The notes below the pieces were generated by a model, which worked only from the letters and a program-made list of their open reading frames with translations, was not told the origin of the DNA and did no database searches. The translations under genes and the position numbers were made by a program. Shown in pieces: positions 25,201-33,665 of a stretch of DNA of 64,000 nucleotides. This stretch comes from Heliocidaris erythrogramma (lineage: Eukaryota > Echinodermata > Echinoidea > Camarodonta > Echinometridae). The stretch covers positions 47,817,580 through 47,881,579 of the forward strand of contig CM046856.1 in assembly GCA_025617745.1 (NCBI GenBank). Direction: 5' to 3'. How positions within the stretch are numbered: the stretch's first letter is position 1; every line of letters starts with the position of its first letter.

Positions 25201-26503
25201 TTCAAACTTGGTACCAGTATGTATCCCCATAGAAAAATGAACTGATTAGATTTTGGGGTAAGTAGGTCAAAGGTCAGAGGTCACAGAGGTCAATTTACAT
25301 GAAATTACATGAAATTCTTGGTTTTTAGCACCGTTACCACGATTTCTGAAGAACTGTTTGAGGTAAGAACTTCAAACTTGGTACCAGTATGTATCCCCAT
25401 AGAAAGAGGAACTGATTAGATTTTGGGGTAGGTAGGTCAAAGTTCAGAGGTCACAGAGGTCAATTTACATGAAATTATATGGAATTACTGGTTTTTAGCA
25501 CCGTTACCGCGATATCTCAAGAACCATCTGAGGTGAGAACTTCAAACTTGGTACCAGTATGCATACCCATAGAAAGATGAACTGATTAGATTTTGGGGTA
25601 AGTAGGTCAAAGGTCAGAGGTCACAGAGGTCAATTTACATAAAATTACATGAAATTACTGTTTTTTAGCCTCGTTATCAAATATTTCTAGAAGAGTTTGA
25701 GCCATCAACTGAATTTAGGCGGAGGCATATAGGAGACGCAGTCGCATTCATCTTGTTTCAAAATGTATTACTCGTAGGATCTTTTTCTTTCATCAGGACC
25801 TATTAACAGTGCTATCTCCAATATATTTTGAGTACTGCCCTGAGGGTAAAGGCGCTTCGGAGAAAACTGAAAATGAATTATATTTTTGTGTACGACAAAC
25901 AGTAGAGTTGACTGCCAGTATGTCACAATCAACTCCCCAAATTGCCAATTTGAGATTCACATAGATGTAGTGATCTCATTTTTCAAACATCCATAACTTT
26001 CTTAGTCCTTGTCCGATTTCTTTCAAACTGTTACCATCCTGTTTTGCTTATTTTTCTGCTTTCACACAAATCCTATTATTACCAAGGTTGGATTGCACCA
26101 ATGCAAAATATGCTACCGTACCTTCATTTTTGTTCTTGTGCCCCTTTCAAATTTCAGACTTGAAAGCCACGTGAAACATATAATGATTTGTTCTTTCTTG
26201 TCAGTGATTTTTCAGAATTATGCTCCCTTTATGCAATTTTGTGGATCCACCTTTGGAGATAATGACCCTAAATGTTAAAAAAAAAATACTAATCACACTT
26301 TATAACTTATAATACAGGCTGCTTTCCTGACCCTGTCAACACGGCATGAATTCCTTAAAGGGCTAGCCATGGACGAAGCTGATGTCGATCGACCCGAATT
26401 TGAAGAAGTAGCAATGGCCGACCTCCGAGATTACAACGTCGCCCTCAATGAGAGATTAAAAGTCATTGAAGAATTCTTTTTACAACATGACATTGAGGTT
26501 TAA
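15729..26503 (+). CDS. Membrane-anchored GLTP-domain protein, 8 exons, complete
   Basis: Exons: 15729-15838, 16663-17031, 18616-18701, 21348-21406, 22150-22301, 23136-23203, 23680-23741, 26318-26503; 1,092 nt, 363 residues. Every junction has GT/AG and keeps frame. Residues 3-22 are a hydrophobic signal-anchor or signal peptide (VLSVRAVLVIVVTC). Exon 2 encodes a 120-residue polar linker with repeats of REIRNDPE type. Exons 3-8 (from about residue 161) form a glycolipid transfer protein fold: IPTLKFLDACLDTI, ILDRVVTDVQGNIQK, LQSMVLRDIEY, LLALEWLIRAFQFI, AYEETLKKHHGF, YNVALNERLKVIEEFF. The family lipid-binding D-x3-N-x2-K is present (D202, N206, K209), as are Arg259 and His293. A basic residue near Arg259 and lack of the GLTP-type LLW suggest the CPTP/GLTPD2 (phosphosphingolipid) branch. 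The anchor makes GLTPD2-like the best guess. The acceptor of exon 2 has a weak pyrimidine tract, but it is the only AG in the open frame. Confidence 0.85.
16024..16113. repeat. 90-bp near-perfect hairpin in intron 1
   Basis: Arms of about 38 bases: AAAAAGAAGAGACTCGTATT opposite a 3' arm ending CTACGAGGTTCTTCTTTTT, with a short AT-rich loop. It could be a tiny foldback MITE or a pre-miRNA-like hairpin. It lies in intron 1 of the GLTP-domain gene. Confidence 0.6.
16151..16230. repeat. (TA)n(TG)n microsatellite
   Basis: About 40 bases of AT dinucleotides followed by TG dinucleotides, in intron 1 of the GLTP-domain gene. Confidence 0.95.
17043..17343. mobile_element. 300-bp foldback MITE in intron 2
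   Basis: Arms of about 80 bases, roughly 90% alike: AGGGAGTTTTCGATTGTGTC then AACGTGAACGCCGTCCTA, through GCTTTGTGTTAACTGCATAC, then the complement ending at 17343. It starts about a dozen bases after the exon 2 donor. No clear target duplication. Short ORFs across it are spurious. Confidence 0.8.
18702..19970. other. Intron 3 (first part), no features seen
   Basis: AT-rich intron of the GLTP-domain gene, with short G/C runs (near 18933 and 19368) and a TG microsatellite near 19905-19928. No exon or element ends recognised. Confidence 0.5.
19974..20237. mobile_element. GGCGGATCCAGG-family repeat, copy 1
   Basis: Begins near AGGGCCGGATC next to a G run and ends CCTGGATCCGCCCCTGA, the complement of the start of the copy at 20729. 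Non-coding. Confidence 0.5.
20729..20993. mobile_element. GGCGGATCCAGG-family repeat, copy 2
   Basis: Terminal inverted repeats CCAGGGGCGGATCCAGG and CCTGGATCCGCCACTGG bracket an interior with G runs just inside both ends and the word CTCTGACAAG. It lies in intron 3 of the GLTP-domain gene. ORFs across it are artefacts of the homopolymers. Confidence 0.65.
21945..22118. mobile_element. GGGCCGCGG-ended repeat with long poly-G
   Basis: GGGGCCGCGGG on the left and CCGCGGCCC on the right are inverted. Between them lie a G run of nearly 30 bases (22051-22078) and a C run, which could form a G:C hairpin. It ends about 30 bases before GLTP exon 5. Confidence 0.5.
22370..22560. repeat. Interstitial telomere-like repeats
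   Basis: CCCTAA repeats, then TTAGGG repeats (about 22402-22420), then a longer degenerate CCCTAA block to about 22512. Isolated units follow near 22530-22560 and 22740-22757. Found in intron 5 of the GLTP-domain gene, about 70 bases after its donor. Confidence 0.85.
22565..22705. mobile_element. GGCGGATCCAGG-family fragment
   Basis: Starts CAGTGGCAGGTTCAGGATTT, a degraded family end, and contains two TCTGACAAG words and a C run as in the copy at 20729. No right end seen. Confidence 0.4.
24302..26100. mobile_element. Non-autonomous element with long degenerate inverted ends and tandem core
   Basis: The left end (CTTAAAGGGAAATGCAACCT, then AAGAAAGTTATGAATTTTGA and TTTCAAATTGGC) is matched in inverted orientation by the right end (ACTTTCTTAGTCCTTGTCCG, CCAAGGTTGGATTGCACCA), giving degenerate arms of about 180 bases. 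The core is the 170-bp tandem array. It fills most of intron 7 of the GLTP-domain gene. Confidence 0.6.
24535..25755. repeat. Tandem array, 170-171 bp unit x about 6
   Basis: The motif GAACTGATTAGATTTTGGGG recurs at 24728, 24899, 25069, 25239, 25409 and 25579. Each unit also has GGTCAAAGGTCAGAGGTCAC and ATATCTCAAGAAC. The array is preceded by a small hairpin (CCCACCGAAGGTGGG) and a TCCG-rich stretch (24578-24640), and closes with GGCGGAGGC, which mirrors the opening GCCTCTGCCC. Confidence 0.9.
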
Positions 26504-26520
26504 AGTTATAATTCGCAGTG

Positions 26521-26705
26521 ATCAAGAAAATTATAACTAATTTTGTTATTTACTAGATAAATCTATGTATCTACCTATTTGCTAGTTTCCCAAACTATGC
26601 CGTCATTCGAGAAAAAACTAAGTCTTGAACGCGCAGCCCCTGCCCGCGCGCGCGTACTCCCCGTCCACCAATCCAATCGCGCCACCGCCATACTCTTCCT
26701 CTTCC
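26521..26705. repeat. DIRS inverted terminal repeat (element 3' end)
   Basis: The inner part (ATGTATCTACCTATTTGCTA, TTTCCCAAACTATGCCGTCA, through ACTCTTCCTCTTCC) is the inverted counterpart of 32559-32717. The outermost bases (ATCAAGAAAATTATAAC) differ from the other end and are matched instead by the internal complementary region. Confidence 0.9.
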
Positions 26706-26767
26706 GAGCAGTCAGAGACAGTTCTAGGACATGATGTCAGACAAGGAGAGGGGCTGGAGGGAGGGAC

Positions 26768-26862
26768 ATAGGTAGATACATAGATTTATCTAGTAAATAA
26801 CAAAATTAGTTATAATTTTCTTGATTTACAGCAATAAATCGATGTATCTACCTATTTGCTAG
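26768..26862. repeat. DIRS internal complementary region
   Basis: 26768-26825 is the exact reverse complement of the left terminus 26521-26578 (58 bases). 26824-26862 is the reverse complement of the right terminus 32679-32717 (39 bases). The two halves overlap at AT, so this block reproduces the junction of the circular intermediate, the hallmark of DIRS1-group replication. Confidence 0.93.
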
Positions 26863-26909
26863 AATAGCACGGATAAAAACCCGGGTGGCATGTCCCGGGA
26901 CGGGAGTAA

Positions 26910-28220
26910 CTAACGCAGGGCAGACAGAGACGACGAAGCAGCTCTCAACCCAGAGGTTGCAAATCTAACCTCACCCGAAGGAACATCCTTAAGATAGAAG
27001 GATGTGAAGGAAGTAGGGGAACGCCAAAAAGCGGCCCTCAAAATGTCTTCCAAAGGAAGACCCTGAAAGAGCGCCCAGGAGGTGGAAACACTCCTAGTAT
27101 CGTGCGCTCGTGGAGGATTCTCAGACAGGAGAGCCTCCGAACCCGCAGCTTGGATAGCCTCGACAATCCAACGGGAAATAGTCTCCCGTGATGCTGGGGA
27201 AAAAGGGTGACGGGAAATGAGAAAGAGCTGATCATCCTTACGAAAAACCTTAGTCCTATCCAAGTACCATTTGAGAGCCCTAACAGGGCACCAAGACCTA
27301 TCCTCCTTGACAGAAGACCAATTTGACAGAGGACTCAAGAACACTTCGATTGAGCCCGAAGAATCCGTCTGATTCTTAGCAATAAACGAAGGTCGAGGGA
27401 CAAGACGTACACCTTGCCTTTCCCATCTGATATGCCCGGGCGCAGTAGAGAGAGCCTGAATAGCGCTTCTTCTCTGCCCGGAAGCAATAGCGATGAGGAA
27501 AGCGGTCTTAATCGAGAGATGGTGTAGCGACGCTTTGGACAACGGCTCAAAGGGCGGTTTGGCCAAGGCGTCTAAAACCAAAGGAAGGCTCCACGCAGGA
27601 GTCAGTTGGCGATTTGCTGGTCGTTTCAAAAAGAAAGACCTCAGCAAATGGGTCAAGAAAGGAGAGTTTGAAACTCCCGAACCATCAGTAAAACCAAGAT
27701 GAACCGCAGCAATAGCTGACCGGTAACCACGAATGGTAGAGAGGGACCTGCCCTTATCAAAAAGGGCGATAAGGAAATCCGCAATAGCACCCACCGGGGC
27801 AGAACGGGAAGAAAATCCCTTTTCCCCACACCAATCATGAAAGGCTTCTAATCTCGAGTTGTAAACAGCTCGGGTAGAATCTCGTCTGCTCTGGACTATG
27901 AACTGGGAGGCTCTCTCAGAGAGTCCTGCAGTCCTTGCATCCTCCCCGATAGAGGCCAGGCGGTCAAATGTAGAGCCGTCGGCCGATGGTGGAGGATCCC
28001 GGATAGGGGCTGAGATATGAGGTCTGCTCTCTGGGGAAGGGAGAGAGGTCGACCGTCCAGCAGAGACAGAAGAAGAGGAAACCAAGGTCTCCTCGGCCAG
28101 CGAGGTGCTATGAGCAGGACCCACGCCTGATCCTCCTGAATCTTCCTCAGGACCTGAGGAATTAAGGAGACCGGCGGGAAGGCGTAACCCGGAAGTTCTT
28201 CCACTGAAGGGAGAACGCAT
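26910..28220 (-). CDS. DIRS tyrosine recombinase (intact)
   Basis: Integrates the circular DNA copy of the element. First ATG at 28220 (the open frame extends to 28292 without ATG); 436 residues, stop at 26910. A Ser/Pro-rich N-terminus is followed by a core-binding domain (SRRDSTRAVYNSRLEAFHDW, STIRGYRSAIAAVH) and a catalytic domain. Visible catalytic residues, numbered from the ATG: Arg250/251 in SGQRRSA, His373-x-x-Arg376 in AHDTRS, Trp399 in AAFWRS, and the nucleophile Tyr409 in TSFYLKD. The start overlaps the RNase H end in another frame, as usual in DIRS elements. No internal stop, so the protein could be functional. Confidence 0.9.
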   Translation of the reverse strand: MRSPFSGRTSGLRLPAGLLNSSGPEEDSGGSGVGPAHSTSLAEETLVSSSSVSAGRSTSLPSPESRPHISAPIRDPPPSADGSTFDRLASIGEDARTAGLSERASQFIVQSRRDSTRAVYNSRLEAFHDWCGEKGFSSRSAPVGAIADFLIALFDKGRSLSTIRGYRSAIAAVHLGFTDGSGVSNSPFLTHLLRSFFLKRPANRQLTPAWSLPLVLDALAKPPFEPLSKASLHHLSIKTAFLIAIASGQRRSAIQALSTAPGHIRWERQGVRLVPRPSFIAKNQTDSSGSIEVFLSPLSNWSSVKEDRSWCPVRALKWYLDRTKVFRKDDQLFLISRHPFSPASRETISRWIVEAIQAAGSEALLSENPPRAHDTRSVSTSWALFQGLPLEDILRAAFWRSPTSFTSFYLKDVPSGEVRFATSGLRAASSSLSALR

Positions 28221-29997
28221 CGAGGGCCCAAGCTTCTGGATCTCGCACTCGAGAGCAGTATCTCGGGAGGCGATGATTGAGAGCTGTAGCAAACAGGTCT
28301 ATCTCCAGAGGGGCGGAGACTGAACTGAGGTAGTTGAAGACCTCTTGATGCAGTGTCCACTCGGAGGGGAGACACATGCCCCGGGACAGAAAATCTGCAA
28401 TCAGATTGTCCCGCCCGGGAACATAGGAGGCGATCGGGATCACTCGGTGAGACCGACACCACCTCCAAAGTTTGGCGGTTAGATCGTTCAGGGTAGAGGA
28501 ACGAGTCCCGCCTTGTCTGTTGATGTAGGCAGCAACAGTGGTGTTGTCCGTCAAGATCAGGACGGAGCGACCTACAATCATGTCCTCGAAGTGGCGGAGA
28601 GACATGAAGGCTGCCATCAATTCCAAAACATTGATGTGGGGTAAGGTGCACAGGTGTGACCAGTCCCCCGAAACCACCTGGTCCGCACAATGGCCGCCCC
28701 ATCCCTGTAGGGAGGCATCCGTCGAGATGGTGACTGACGGAAGGGGCGTGCGAAGAGACTTGCCCTGTAGAAGGAACGACTCTTTCGACCAGGGAATAAG
28801 CAGGCGTTTGATTTCCTCGGATAGAGGAATCCACACCTTGAGCGAGTCTACACTGGGCTTGAAAAACTTCAGTAGATGAAGCTGGAAAGGCCTCATATGA
28901 AGTCGACAGTCCTTGAGGACGTCTACAAGGCTCGATAAGTGGCCCAAAAACTGGAGCCATCGGCCTGCCCGAACTCGGCGTAAGAGACGAAGAGATCGAG
29001 CTAGTAAGACAATCGTCTGAACTCTCTCCCGACTGGGGCGGGCAAGTTGGTTCACGATGTCTATTTCCACACCCAGGTAAACGGGTCTGCGGGAAGGAGT
29101 CAACTCCGACTTGTCCCAAGTTGACTATGAATCCTACTTCTTGTGTAGTACGAGAAGTAGTTCCATGTGTGACTGAAGGACGGACACAGAGCTCGCCACC
29201 AGGAGCCAGTCGTCCAGGTAAGTGAAAAGTCTCAGCCCGCGATACCTGAGGAAAGCGGCTAAGGCAGAGACAACTCGAGTAAACACTCGAGGCGCCGGTT
29301 TCAGGCCGAAAGGTAAGGCCTTGAACCGGAAGGTTTCGCCTTGAAAGGCGAAGCCTAGAAGGTCCCTTGAAGAAGGGTGTATCGGAATGTGAAAGTAAGC
29401 ATCTTTCAGGTCTACCGAAATGGCCACATCTGACGGTCTGATCGCCGGAAGAATCGAGGCCAAAGTTTCCATGCGGAAACGTTCTCTTGGAATGAAGGTA
29501 TTGATGACCTTCATATTCAAGATCATTCTGAGTTTCCCCGAGCGTTTGGGAATTATAAAGATAGGGGAGAGACACAGATGGGGGTGGTCTCTCACCCTTT
29601 CGATCGCGCCCTTTTCTAGCAGCTCTTGAATCTCGGAAGAGATGTGCTCTAGAAAGGGGGGCGATAGTGTAGGCGGGTTGCGGCGGATGGCTCCGTGTGG
29701 GAGGGGCTCTGCGAGTTTTATGCAGAAGCCTCCTCGCACGATGGAGAGCACGAATTTGTCGTCGGTAATTTCTTCCCAAGCGGGAAGAAAGTACTGAAGA
29801 CGGCCGCCAACCCTCTCCTTCAACGCTCGGGGCGCACCCTCAAACTCGCCGCGAATCGCGGGCCGAACCTCGGCCCCGACCGCGACTACGATGCCTTCCC
29901 CTACCTCGAGTAGAAGGCTCCGCCCTGGCCCCCTGTGTAGGAGGGGCACTGGGCTGAACTTGCGGTGCACGAGAGGCATGATAGCGGGAAGTGCCAC
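27896..29997 (-). pseudogene. DIRS reverse transcriptase/RNase H, frameshifted
   Basis: Copies element RNA to DNA. The protein is spread over three frames: 29997-29134 (reverse transcriptase), 29103-28162 (RNase H) and about 28205-27896 (C-terminal part). The RT part shows SPIFIIPKRSGKLRMILNMK, SVDLKDAYFHIPI, LPFGLKPAPRVFT and the catalytic FTYLDDWLL. RNase H shows TISTDASLQGWGG, LELMAAFMSL, LTDNTTVAAYINRQGG and GRDNLIADFLSR. The C-terminal piece has YAFPPVSLIPQVLRKI and RPWFPLLL. Single-base indels lie near 29110-29145 (two needed) and near 28205. The 5' end overlaps gag in another frame. Each domain is well preserved, so the breaks are young or partly sequencing errors. No methyltransferase domain was seen. 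Confidence 0.85.
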
Positions 29998-32069
29998 CGC
30001 GTCTAGGTGGAAACCTAGCCTGGGCCTGGGCCTGGGGCTTAGGAGCCGAGGACTTAAGGCGTTTCAGAAGTTCCGTCGCCTGCTTGCGTGAATCAACCTC
30101 AAGTTGAATCACATCAGACACCTTACCTCCAAAGAGGTGTTGACCGGAGTGCGGGACACTGGCCAAGAGGGCAGGTATGTCCGCATCCGCAACGCCCAGA
30201 GAGGAAAGAGCAAGACTCCTCCTAGCATTAGTGGCTACTGCTGTCGCCACAGACAATTCTGACCACAACGAGCCTGTCAAGGACAAGAGGGCTTCGTCTA
30301 GCAACATGACGTCCGAGTCGGACATGACAAGTTCCTGGCTCCTAGTGCGTAGGGAAAGGAGCGTACCCAAGTAGGCCGTCAGCCTCAGGCCAGTCCTGGA
30401 ATGTGCTTCCATCAAGGACTGAAATTTTTCCTTCTTGGCGTAAGGTGTACCTTTAAAGTTGACACCAAGCCTACCACCTACATGTAGGAGGTCACTGGAA
30501 CAAGCCTTTCTCGTAAAATAATCGAGAGAGTCTTGTTGGGAGAAGGTGAATTCCCTGGCCGGGGGACGGAGCTTGCCAAGGACTGAGAGAGGCTGTGAGG
30601 CGAAGTCATTATAGACTTGTTTGAAGTCCTCTGTAAGAGGGATGCCCTTGGAGGGACGCTCGCCTTGAAAAAGGAGAGACTGATGTCCCTGATCGGCCCG
30701 ACTCTGTAAAAAAGTGTCGGGAAGATATTTCTCCAGCAGGGCTTGAGTCTCTACCGCCAAGGACCGACTGGTCTGGGGTGTAATCTCAACCTGTGAAGAG
30801 GCATCATCCTCCGAAAATCCGGACTGAGAAACCTGATCCCAAGAAGGGCGGTTTAGGCAGTCCCAGGATTCCTCCCCAGGCGGAGCACCAAGTGCCGCTG
30901 GAATGGGAGCAGTCCCGACCGGACGATCAAAGGCTGAGCGTGGTCGGGAGACGCCCGAAGTGGGGCGGCAAGACTCCTGTGTGTTGGAACCCAAACACAA
31001 GGAGCCGGATACCTGAGAAAAGGAACCGGATCCCAATCCACTGGTTGCAGTGGAGTTAGACAAGGGAAAACCAGTGTTCCTAGTCGGATAACCGGCAAAA
31101 CCGGAATCGGGACCCGGAAAACCGGTATCCGAACCGGAACCGGTATCCGAACCGGATCCGGTATCCGAACCGGATCCGGTATCCGAACCGGAACCGGTAT
31201 CCGAACCGGAACCGGTATCCGACCCGGACCCGAGTCGGGTAGGGTACAGGTATCCCCCTTCCCCCTTGGGGGGAGGGGTTGGAGTCAGGCGTGGTGGGGA
31301 GTACAGACACAGAGTCTGACCAACCACTCCGCTCCACAATGATCTTGAGATAATTCAAAAGTTCATGGGAGACGCCTAACTCAGAAGAAGTAGTCGCCCC
31401 TTGGGGGCTAACCTTCTTCTTCTTGGCCCCCCCTGACACATGAGGTGAAACCACAGTCGGTGTCAAGGGGAGAGAGTCCGCCTCGCCTGTTGGCTGGGCA
31501 GTACTCTGGCGCTTACGCTTCTTGGGCAGGTGGGCATGTTTATCGCCCCCTTTACCCTTTGAAACGGGCACCGCCTCCGTAGTAGGCCCTGAAGGGAGTA
31601 CTTTTGGAGGATCACGACTCTTTTTTCCCTTACCCGCCTTGCTTGTTGTAGAAGCGTGCGGAGAGACAAAAGGAGCCGACCCCTGAGCAAGCACTCCTAT
31701 GGCTGAAGAGCGAGGAATGCTGCTCGAGCGAGACGAACTGTGGGCAGGGATAACACCCACAGTTTCATCGGTGAGAGGTATTGGCCGGAGGCACTCACTC
31801 TCACCGTTATACAAGTCTCTTTCTTCGAGAGAGGTATTGGCCGTGTTCCAGCACTCACTCTCTCGGTTTTCCCCGCATGAGTTGGCAGTCAAAAGAGACG
31901 GCGAACTCATAACGGGGCGAGCCGTACACGAAGTAGGCCCTAACTTACCGACAGTCGAAGCTCCAGGGAAGATAACGGTGGTGCGAGAGGAACCTCTCGC
32001 AGCCAACCCTCCCAAAGCTAGACGAGTTCCCACAGGAGAACCACTAGCTGTAGACGGAGCCTTCGACAT
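29840..32069 (-). CDS. DIRS Gag-like protein, one frameshift
   Basis: Starts at ATG 32069 (MSKAPSTASGSPVGTR). The first part, to about 31250, is Ser/Pro/Lys-rich with basic stretches (PKKRKRQ, a nuclear-signal-like run). Around 31255-31290, a G/C-run region, the frame must move by +1 into a second frame that runs to 29840. That second part has a (GSGSDT)n tract from an 18-bp minisatellite, then a helical region (FKQVYNDFASQPLSVLGKL, LMEAHSRTGLRLTAYLGTLL) and an Arg/Gly-rich C-terminus (GRGRHRSRGRGRGS) likely to bind nucleic acid. Assigned as Gag by position and composition; no zinc knuckle seen. Confidence 0.75.
31116..31245. repeat. 18-bp minisatellite inside DIRS gag
   Basis: Repeats built on ACCGGTATCCGAACCGGA with a few variants (GGATCC versus GGAACC). 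The coding strand reads (GSGSDT)n; the alternative frame reads Gly-Tyr-Arg-Phe repeats. Confidence 0.9.
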
Positions 32070-32558
32070 TGCTGAAAATTAAAGACAAGCAAGCACAAAT
32101 ATAGAACTAAAAAGCAACCAAACCACTCACAAAAAGGAGTGGGAAAAACTCCTGTATACGGAGACTAACAAAAGGTATAACAACTCACTCACAATGCGAA
32201 GTGGGAATAAACTCCTGTATACGGAGACTAGTCAACGTTCTCTACAAACCGCTTGTCTAAGGCTGCGCGTTGAATCAACCACCTATAATACACGGGGAAG
32301 ATGCCCTGACACAGTGTACTAGTACACCGTCTGTGTAAAGCCCAAACGGGGAAGAGAAAACGGCGATCTTTTTTGATTAAATTAACCGTGAAGGAGGAGG
32401 TTGACTTATAAAAAGTCCGATACACCAAAAAGAGTATTAGGATTTGGTGAACGGGATTTTAAATGCGAACAGCAACCAAAAAAGCTTTTGGAGGCAAAAA
32501 TCTCGCGTTTTAGGCTAAGACTTAGCTCATAGATGTCACTTCACTGACGGGCGAGAAA

Positions 32559-32717
32559 GGAAGAGGAAGAGTATGGCGGTGGCGCGATTGGATTGGTGGA
32601 CGGGGAGTACGCGCGCGCGGGCAGGGGCTGCGCGTTCAAGACTTAGTTTTTTCTCGAATGACGGCATAGTTTGGGAAACTAGCAAATAGGTAGATACATC
32701 GATTTATTGCTGTAAAT
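32559..32717. repeat. DIRS inverted terminal repeat (element 5' end)
   Basis: Inverted counterpart of the left terminus, including GGAAGAGGAAGAGTATGGCG, a CG-rich block and CTAGCAAATAGGTAGATACA. The outer 39 bases (32679-32717) are reproduced in inverted orientation within the internal complementary region. Confidence 0.9.
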
Positions 32718-32749
32718 TGTTTTTTTGTAGTTTCATAGTAACACATTAT

Positions 32750-32940
32750 TCTCACGGAAAATGCCTTTTTATAATGTAATGCAAATTACATTATTGTTCT
32801 CATGAAAATTGCCTTTTTATATTGTAAAGCCAATTACATAATCATTCTCATGCACAATGCCTTTTAATTATGTAATGTATAACTGATCTCATGGAAAATA
32901 CATTTATTGTATTGTAATGTCAATTATTCATGTAAACATG
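32750..32940. repeat. Degenerate short tandem repeat, about 4 units
   Basis: Four loose copies of TCTCATGGAAAATGCCTTTT followed by ATATTGTAATG and CAATTAC, each about 50-60 bases. It lies just past the DIRS element, where the displaced 3' UTR of the GLTP-domain gene would be. Confidence 0.6.
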
Positions 32941-33577
32941 ATTAATCCATATCCAGACTGTTCTGCCTTGTGAAATGTTATACATGATATGTGAATTATG
33001 AATAAGCCATTATTGATTTGACGTAAATTGATTTCAAAAGCAACAAAATACTGCTTTTTAGATGTAGTCTACAGACTTAAAAGAAATATATGTCACGGCA
33101 AAACCTCTGAACTGGTTTTGCGCTGTTTTTTTTTATTAGGTGTGTCAAGGTATGCTTTTGTGATGTGATATTCATGTGAACTATCCATACAGCGTGCAAT
33201 GTTTGACAATATAGGTTTCAGCGATTGCGTGCTTTTTTATCATTGAAATGTTTTAGATCAATTGAAATGAAAATATGCACCATTGGGTGGAATGAATAAA
33301 AAATAGCACATGCTAGATAGTAAATACTACTAGTATAAGGTTTAAGTGCCTAGAATGTACTAAAAGTAGAAGCAAATGCTTGGTTTCCTATGAATAAAAG
33401 GCAGCATTTGCTAAATTCCTGAATCTAAATACTTTGAAGCACATGCTAGCAGCATGCACTTGATGAACCCCTGGATGTCACAGTTCAATGGGAAAGTTTG
33501 TGGTTTGAATTGGTGTTACGATGTCCTTCCCCTTTTATGCGGGTGGTGTTGCGTAATAACTGTGTCGTTCTGCAGGG

Positions 33578-33585
33578 TATAAATA
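33578..33585 (+). promoter_or_regulatory. TATA box of the Harbinger helper gene
   Basis: TATAAATA, 80 bases upstream of the ATG at 33666 and downstream of the left sub-terminal repeats. Spacing suits a Pol II core promoter. Confidence 0.55.
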
Positions 33586-33665
33586 CATGGTGGGCTTTCA
33601 CGGGTCCTCAGTTTGGTGAATATTAACCCTTGGACTACTACTGCACATCATTTTGCCAGGCCAGA

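Larger units (their letters stand above)
26521..32717 (-). mobile_element. DIRS-like tyrosine-recombinase retrotransposon
   Basis: 6,197-bp element read on the minus strand: gag, then RT/RNase H, then tyrosine recombinase, with inverted termini and an internal complementary region. DIRS elements are copied through RNA into a circle and inserted by the recombinase without target duplication. Consistent with this, the flanks show only a shared AT: GTG-AT-CAAGAAAA on the left and GCTGTAA-AT-TGTTTT on the right. No integrase or long terminal direct repeats are present. Some reading frames are broken (see the individual genes), but the recombinase ORF is open. Confidence 0.92.

Noticed and set aside
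24535..25755. CRISPR-like array
   Set aside because: Whole 170-bp units repeat without unique spacers; it is an ordinary tandem array in an animal genome.
28538..28879. + strand ORF across the DIRS RNase H region, and similar + strand ORFs at 29420-30374, 30793 and 31699
   Set aside because: Antisense shadows of GC-rich Gag and RT/RNase H frames.
26521..32717. Retrovirus or LTR retrotransposon
   Set aside because: No direct terminal repeats, protease or DDE integrase; the tyrosine recombinase and inverted ends mark DIRS.
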